Shown: positions 33,757 through 38,657 of the stretch, piece after piece
Layout: every line of letters begins with the position of its first letter
Numbering within the stretch: the first letter of the stretch is position 1
DNA from: Eubacterium minutum ATCC 700079
GTDB taxonomy: Bacteria; Bacillota; Clostridia; Peptostreptococcales; Anaerovoracaceae
Assembly: GCA_003433295.1 (NCBI GenBank)
Contig: CP016202.1
Coordinates: forward strand, 950,104-988,760
Length of the DNA: 38,657 nt
Direction: 5' to 3'
Position numbers and translations under genes: made by a program
The notes under the pieces: model-generated
What the model saw: the letters and a program-made list of their open reading frames with translations, nothing else
What the model was told of the DNA's origin: nothing
Database searches by the model: none

Positions 33757-35715
33757 TCATTTAGCCTTGCTAAAAGGCTTTTTATCCAAAATAAGTTTCA
33801 CTGCTTTCTCGACGAGTTCATCTCTTCCGTCGGCAAGCCCCTTGACCGTAGGTTTTACTTCTATATCAGGTTTGACTCCGACCCTCTGAAGCTGCTTATT
33901 GCCGGGATATGACTTGCTAACATTCGCCGTGAAGGAAACTTCCAATTGCCCCGGCAGCGTTGCCCGAGCGGCGCCGCCGTTTGCTCCTACCGTTCCGCTT
34001 CCTATTACTATTGCGTTCGGGCTCTTTCGAATCGCAAGTGCGGCAATCTCATATTTACTCATCGTTCTTTCATCTATAATTACAACCACCCGCCCTTTAT
34101 ATATCGGGCGCTTTCGTTCTTTCCCTCTCCACGTATTGATAATACCGTTATTTGTCATATTGCTGTAATTCAATATCTCCATCAAATTTTTTCGCTCGCC
34201 TATTTCTCGAAATATCTTTTTCGCAGTTCCTCGTCCGCATGGCCACCCATCGGTTTCAGTAAATGCCCCCGGTACAAAACGATTGGCGGCATATACAGTA
34301 AAATATTTTTCAGGCTTTGAAAAAAGATGCTGTGGCAGGCAAGTGCCAATGAGAGGAGGCTGCAGATACCTCAAGTCCACTATTATTCCTTTGGTGTCCT
34401 TAAATTTCTCCATTACATCATCCAGTTCTTTGTAACCTTCTCCTTCTTCACGTATGTATCCGACCGTGCCGTCTCTCATGAGTTTGCTTTCATTGTCCAC
34501 AACATCCCTTTCTGCTTTTGCATCTTCAATATACACGCACGTCGCTTCGCATTGCATCTTTTTACCGTCTCGCAAAACTTCAAATTTTGCCTTGATTGTA
34601 TTTGAACCCAGCAAATTCGTAAACGCATACCAATATCTGTTGTCTATCGAAACCGACAGGTACTTTCTGCACCTTTTGATGCGTTTTTCAATGCTCTCGC
34701 CATTCACCGACAGTATTGTGTCCCCTGCTTTTATGCTGTCTTCGGGAAGTGTCTTTTCCACTACCCACTTATTGCCTATGTTTACTGCGGTAAATGATGG
34801 TATATATGCTCCTAAATAATCCTCCATAACCCTGAACTTATCCACCAGCTCTGTATGAGTGTCATGTATGTGGGTTGTAAGATTCGCCATGGAAAGTGAA
34901 TATGACTTATGATCTTTCCCCGTGGCAAGCTCAGGAATCTTTTTCAAAAGGACATCGTCCCAGTTTTCTCCTATGACATTTTTGTTGCCGTCAAAGTACT
35001 CTATTATATTCCAATACCTGAACAGGGAAAGTAGCCTCATGCCCGAATCGTCATATTTCATATCGTTTCCCGTTTCACAATCCATCGATACATTTATCAA
35101 ATCAAAGTCTTCGGGACCTATTTTTTTCATATATACCGAATATCCTTTCTCCCCTATCTTCTTTACTTTGGAGAGCCTCTTGAGATATCCGGAAAGTCTG
35201 CTCCCAAGTAAGCCTTTATTCTCTATCCAGCTCATATCGGTTCTGTAATATTCTTTCTTTATATTTTTATCGTATTCCCGCTGTTCCTCGGCATTCAAGC
35301 TCTCTATTTCAAAAGGGAATTTTTCAAGCCACACCGCCATGGCTTGGTTGGCTTTGCCCTTTGACTTTGCGGCAAGCACTCTCGGCATTACCCTGAAAAG
35401 TTTCGCATCCCAGTTCAGCGTGCCGTCTGTGATCTTTGGATGTCTGTACTTTACATATCCCCATACCTTTGCAAGTACATACAGGTTATGCTGTTGCACC
35501 TTGCTTATTTTTGTGATTCTTATCTTACTGCCGCTTTTAAACCCGGTATCCTTCTTACGCTGTGCATTCTCGCTTATTTTCCTAACATCCAAATACTTAT
35601 TGTCTAGAAGCTCAAACTCATTGGACATTAAAACTGCCACCACTCCTATAACTATAGCAACGAATATCAGCAAAAATACGATTACCCTTTTCTTTTTGCT
35701 ACGTTTCTTTTCCAT
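33757..35715 (-). CDS. Membrane-anchored S41 family protease 3 (paired with lanA3)
   Basis: A 652-residue paralogue with the same layout as protease 2: an anchor at about 10-30, VWGYVKYRHP (84-93), HDTHT (His287), PDZ-like AGDTILSVNGESIEKR, Ser553 in TMSKYEIAA and Ala578 in GTVGANGGA. Patches that differ from protease 2 include LIGTCLPQHLF against LICSCLPLYLL, and GGAARATLPGQLEVSF against GAAAEMTLPGELEALF. Both patches are close to the catalytic Ser in sequence or fold. It follows lanA3 by 110 bases. Its function is as uncertain as that of its paralogues: cognate immunity is my first choice, leader removal the second. Confidence 0.87.
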   Translation of the reverse strand: MEKKRSKKKRVIVFLLIFVAIVIGVVAVLMSNEFELLDNKYLDVRKISENAQRKKDTGFKSGSKIRITKISKVQQHNLYVLAKVWGYVKYRHPKITDGTLNWDAKLFRVMPRVLAAKSKGKANQAMAVWLEKFPFEIESLNAEEQREYDKNIKKEYYRTDMSWIENKGLLGSRLSGYLKRLSKVKKIGEKGYSVYMKKIGPEDFDLINVSMDCETGNDMKYDDSGMRLLSLFRYWNIIEYFDGNKNVIGENWDDVLLKKIPELATGKDHKSYSLSMANLTTHIHDTHTELVDKFRVMEDYLGAYIPSFTAVNIGNKWVVEKTLPEDSIKAGDTILSVNGESIEKRIKRCRKYLSVSIDNRYWYAFTNLLGSNTIKAKFEVLRDGKKMQCEATCVYIEDAKAERDVVDNESKLMRDGTVGYIREEGEGYKELDDVMEKFKDTKGIIVDLRYLQPPLIGTCLPQHLFSKPEKYFTVYAANRFVPGAFTETDGWPCGRGTAKKIFREIGERKNLMEILNYSNMTNNGIINTWRGKERKRPIYKGRVVVIIDERTMSKYEIAALAIRKSPNAIVIGSGTVGANGGAARATLPGQLEVSFTANVSKSYPGNKQLQRVGVKPDIEVKPTVKGLADGRDELVEKAVKLILDKKPFSKAK

Positions 35716-35825
35716 AACATTACCTGCGTCTTTCCTTCATTGTCTAAAATGGTTGCGGCAAATATCCCTATCAAGCAGGTCATTAATCTAAGTTTTATCT
35801 TTTAACGAAACAACTGATTTTCAAA

Positions 35826-36044
35826 TTAGCAACGAACCTGCGCCGTACCCTGAACCTTTTTATAGCAAGATGCAACAGGTTTCTTTGTCTTGCCCTTGGT
35901 TGGCACCGGGCATTTAGGCGTACATTTCATTTTTATTGAAATAGGTAGCGTTGTTACTGTTACAGTCACTGTATTAGGCTCATCAACGGAATTTTCTTCT
36001 GAACTCTTAAGGTCCAAATCGAAGTCTTCATACTTATTCCCCAT
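35826..36044 (-). CDS. lanA3: Class I lanthipeptide precursor LanA3
   Basis: A 72-residue precursor starting at the ATG at 36044, behind the same AGGAGG as lanA2; the 26 codons in frame before it are the hairpin region. It has leader box FDLDL (8-12), identical residues 1-23 to LanA2, a different 24-40 (NTVTVTVTT then PISIKMK), and a C-terminal part identical to LanA2 except Val70. Ser36, Lys40 and Cys41 are kept even in the variable window. Cysteines are 41, 45, 60 and 72. It directly follows lanB, which is the usual neighbour of a lanA gene. Confidence 0.93.
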   Translation of the reverse strand: MGNKYEDFDLDLKSSEENSVDEPNTVTVTVTTLPISIKMKCTPKCPVPTKGKTKKPVASCYKKVQGTAQVRC

Positions 36045-36092
36045 GTCGTCCTCCTTTATCCTGCTTGTTTTTTTGGAATATTTGCCGCATAT

Positions 36093-36119
36093 CAATATCG
36101 GTGCTGACACCGGATATTG
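36093..36119 (-). promoter_or_regulatory. Cassette hairpin 3 (upstream of lanA3)
   Basis: Same stem as at 31354 and 33725, with loop CTGA instead of CTCA. It lies about ten bases after the lanB stop and about 50 before lanA3. It therefore marks the left border of the first cassette after lanB, which shows that the hairpin belongs to the lanA cassette and not to the protease. Confidence 0.7.
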
Positions 36120-36128
36120 CAATATTGT

Positions 36129-38657
36129 TTAATCCCTATCCTTCATATCCGTTTTTATCTTTTCTTCTTTAGTTTTACGCATGTATCTCTCTTTTTTTAT
36201 CACATCATACAGTGTATGCCTCAACAGACTGTATGCTTTCTCTTCTAACTCTCTATTCCCGTTGAGGCGATTGCAGCACATGTGTAACAACGACAAGATT
36301 ATTTCATTCTTCGAGTCAGTAAGCGATCCCCGATTTTCCTCAAGTACCCGCAAAAAATCTTTGATGCAAGGATTTGAGGAGTTCTCTTGCAGAATTTCTT
36401 CCAGTTCTTTAATGTATTCCTTTCTTTTGTTCTGATATTCCTTTCTATGATTTTCCTTATTTGTAATCTCGTCAAGCATGGTGAACATATCCGACTTTTC
36501 ACCCATTAGTTGATTCATCAGAATCGCGACGGCTCTAAAGTACACCTTCGTTAAGATCTCATGATTTTTTATGTCATTTTTATCAAGTAAATCTATGACG
36601 TCTTCACTGTTTTTGAAGAAAAGTCTTTCTGCGGCTTCTATGCAAAACTCACCTCCGTAGCGATTTATTTCTCTGGTATATTCATGCATGCTCCACTTCT
36701 TCAAAAAACCGTTCTCTCTCATTTTCAACATCCATGCATTCAAATGTGAAAGTTTGCCCAATGCATCATGCTCACTTTCATACTTGACACGCAGTCTCAG
36801 ATGGTTTCCGCTTTCATCCGCATAACGAATAAAGAAAAAATTTTCTATCTCTAACGATTTCTTGTCTCTTTTAAATGCAACAAGTAGATCATTGTCCATA
36901 TCATCGCTGCAATATAACTTAAAATATACCCACCCGCCGTGTAACATCGGGATTTTTCTGTTTTTATTCTTAATCAACAAATCTATGTCTTCTTTTTCGC
37001 TTCGCAATTGAACGGTAGAATTGTTTTCTTTTCGAACCCCATCTTTTCTATACATTGAAAAAACACACTCCACCGCAAAATGTTCTCCGTTCGAATTCAT
37101 ACCGCTGCCATTTTGAAAAACTTCATCTTCCAGCGCACATAGCCGTAAATCTTTTTCTTCCCCGTATTCCTGATATATAATTTCAACCGTCACAGAATCG
37201 TCCCTGCGCAAAATCAATCTGTTATCGTCCTCGCACAGATAGAAAAATTCGGGTACATCAAACCGGTCAACGAAATAACGATATTCTTCCCTGAATTTTT
37301 CAATATTCAGCTTGCTGAAGTGTTTTTTTGTCAGTCTCCATGTTTCCGGAAAAACCACTATTCCCTCTATCTCAACTTCCGGAGTGTAAATATAGTTTTC
37401 ATCAAACAAATATGAGAGCCGTTCTATTACCTTAATATCATCATACTCGGCGGAAATACCGCACAACAAGTTGAACAACTTACTGTTCAACATGCTGTTC
37501 AACATATTGTCAGTTATCATCTTGCATATCTTGTCATTTGTAACAGACTTCAGATAAAGCTTATCATCATAATCCAAGCCAACTACAATATCATCGAGAA
37601 AAATTCTTCTGCTTTTGTTCTCCGTATCCGTCATACCCAATAAAAAACAGCAGGGATAGTTATTGCTCCAATTCATTACGTTGGATAATCTCCCTGCTGT
37701 CGGCATTTCTCTGATCTCTGTCAAAAGATATTCGTCAGAGCCACATTCTGCATATATGCTATTATATTTTTTAAATTCTTCTCTTTCAAAAACCCGTTCA
37801 AACCTCTGGAATGATTTCCCCGCGGACGATGATCCTATATTTGGTCCTAGGTACAATTTAGGATCTGTTTTATCTCCGACTACGACAAGGTTTATATCAA
37901 ACGAGTCCTGAGGCACCCATTCCGGATTCCACTTTATGTCCAAAAAGTCCTCTTTGGAGAAACTTATCTTCTTTTCTCTGTTCAAAATCGCTTCTTGTAT
38001 TTTAGTATCAAACAGAGATTTTATATAAGTTTCTCTTTCATTCTCCTCTGACCTTGTGACATCCATATAACTCAACCCGTCAAACCCCGCAGGATCAATC
38101 ACCTGTGTTAAAGGAACCTCTACGCCTTGACCATATTCCTCTTGGAACTGATGCTTAAATTCCTTCAATGTAGAGTATATTTTACTTTCAATTCCTATCC
38201 GTTCAATGCAATCTACAAAATTTTCTATTTTCTTTTTAATGCCTACATCAAGTTCCAACTCGTTGAACGAAGAGCCTGAATTAACTTTAACATAAGATTT
38301 GCTGCCCTGAATGGAACTCATAATACCGATGGTTTCATCCAGTACGTCATAACCTGCTTCGTATTCATCAAAACGTCTCTGTATTTGGTTGAGTTGCTCT
38401 CTGAACTCCGGCAGGATATTTCTTCTCTCCAATACACCCAAACAATATGACAACGTGTTACTACAGTACGCAGGTATTCTGATTTCTGTAAGAAGATATT
38501 CTTGCTCAATCAAGGTGTTTATAACATTAATAACTTTCTCGTCCGGCACATAATCGTATGCGCTTTTAATTATACCGACCAACTCCCGATAATTTATATA
38601 ATCCTGCGCACTACTTACAACCAGTTCCACCAAAGGCGAATACCTTATACTGGAGTT
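36129..38657 (-). CDS. lanB: Lanthipeptide dehydratase LanB (partial, cut by window edge)
   Basis: 842 residues are visible and the frame stays open to the edge, so roughly the first 150-200 residues of a ~1000-residue LanB are missing. Numbering here starts at the in-frame TTG at 38633, which is an internal Leu and not the start. LanB glutamylates Ser/Thr of the precursor from Glu-tRNA and then eliminates glutamate. The N-terminal domain shows YSPLVELVVSSA, LIEQEYLLTEIRIP and PEFFYLCEDDNRLIL (461-475). The C-terminal elimination domain (about 565-815) shows FFFIRYADESGNHLRLR (599-615), NRYGG (657-661) and LHMCCNRLNG (783-792). It is the upstream partner of lanA3, and no promoter is within the window. 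Confidence 0.95.
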   Translation of the reverse strand, partial: NSSIRYSPLVELVVSSAQDYINYRELVGIIKSAYDYVPDEKVINVINTLIEQEYLLTEIRIPAYCSNTLSYCLGVLERRNILPEFREQLNQIQRRFDEYEAGYDVLDETIGIMSSIQGSKSYVKVNSGSSFNELELDVGIKKKIENFVDCIERIGIESKIYSTLKEFKHQFQEEYGQGVEVPLTQVIDPAGFDGLSYMDVTRSEENERETYIKSLFDTKIQEAILNREKKISFSKEDFLDIKWNPEWVPQDSFDINLVVVGDKTDPKLYLGPNIGSSSAGKSFQRFERVFEREEFKKYNSIYAECGSDEYLLTEIREMPTAGRLSNVMNWSNNYPCCFLLGMTDTENKSRRIFLDDIVVGLDYDDKLYLKSVTNDKICKMITDNMLNSMLNSKLFNLLCGISAEYDDIKVIERLSYLFDENYIYTPEVEIEGIVVFPETWRLTKKHFSKLNIEKFREEYRYFVDRFDVPEFFYLCEDDNRLILRRDDSVTVEIIYQEYGEEKDLRLCALEDEVFQNGSGMNSNGEHFAVECVFSMYRKDGVRKENNSTVQLRSEKEDIDLLIKNKNRKIPMLHGGWVYFKLYCSDDMDNDLLVAFKRDKKSLEIENFFFIRYADESGNHLRLRVKYESEHDALGKLSHLNAWMLKMRENGFLKKWSMHEYTREINRYGGEFCIEAAERLFFKNSEDVIDLLDKNDIKNHEILTKVYFRAVAILMNQLMGEKSDMFTMLDEITNKENHRKEYQNKRKEYIKELEEILQENSSNPCIKDFLRVLEENRGSLTDSKNEIILSLLHMCCNRLNGNRELEEKAYSLLRHTLYDVIKKERYMRKTKEEKIKTDMKDRD

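Noticed and set aside
34922-35248. Plus-strand frames recurring opposite each S41 gene (also near 30163 and 32551)
   Set aside because: They recur only because the three protease genes are paralogous; no start signals or plausible protein features.
28995-35715. Calling the S41 genes a standard LanP
   Set aside because: LanP enzymes are S8 subtilisins with an Asp-His-Ser triad; these are S41-fold proteins with a PDZ-like segment, so the role must be argued separately.
35826-36122. Longer lanA3 (98 codons) and likewise lanA2 to 33727
   Set aside because: The extra codons are the cassette hairpin region and have no ribosome site; AGGAGG sits five bases before the internal ATG in both genes.

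Overview
The window looks like the chromosome of an anaerobic, low-to-medium G+C Firmicute of the class Clostridia. I infer this from AGGAGG-type ribosome binding sites, the gene orders tilS-ftsH-coaX-dusB and tsaE-tsaB-rimI-tsaD, a PepV dipeptidase, an ECF riboflavin S component, a PucR-type regulator and a nisin-class lanthipeptide cluster. I cannot name a genus. Every protein gene I accept lies on the minus strand, so the map reads from right to left. The one plus-strand transcript I can support is a small RNA.

Right part (about 25.8-38.7 kb): a class I lanthipeptide locus. In transcription order it is lanB (cut by the window edge), lanA3, S41 protease 3, lanA2, protease 2, lanA1, protease 1, lanC, lanT, then a strong intrinsic terminator. 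The three [hairpin - lanA - protease] cassettes are nearly equal in length (about 2.37 kb) and begin just after the stop codon of the gene before. Each precursor has a nisin-type FDLDL leader box and a Cys/Thr/Ser-rich core. No subtilisin-like LanP, LanI or LanFEG is present in the window. The membrane-anchored S41 proteases are therefore candidates for cognate immunity (like the nisin resistance protein) or for leader removal. Precursors 2 and 3 are nearly identical apart from a 17-residue window, and proteases 2 and 3 are likewise close. Precursor 1 and protease 1 have diverged together.

Middle part (about 7.9-25.8 kb): housekeeping genes. These are metG, tatD, tilS, ftsH, a PucR-type regulator, coaX, dusB, an NFU-type Fe-S protein, pepV, ribU, tsaE, tsaB, rimI, tsaD and an ABC-F ATPase. 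Between tatD and tilS is a plus-strand small RNA with a near-consensus promoter and an intrinsic terminator. Two spacers, directly upstream of the start codons of tatD and of the ABC-F gene, consist of degenerate 7-nt tandem repeats.

Left part (1-7.9 kb): a tandemly duplicated module. Each full copy has a small secreted beta-rich-looking protein (DUF2712-like, tentative), two ABC-2 permeases and a BcrA/LanF-like ATPase with Glu in the Q-loop. Copy B is complete, copy A has a shortened secreted protein, and copy C is reduced to one permease plus a 16-codon stump of the second. Copies of a palindromic repeat lie on both sides of the array. This looks like a bacteriocin or peptide efflux/immunity system, but its substrate cannot be read from sequence.
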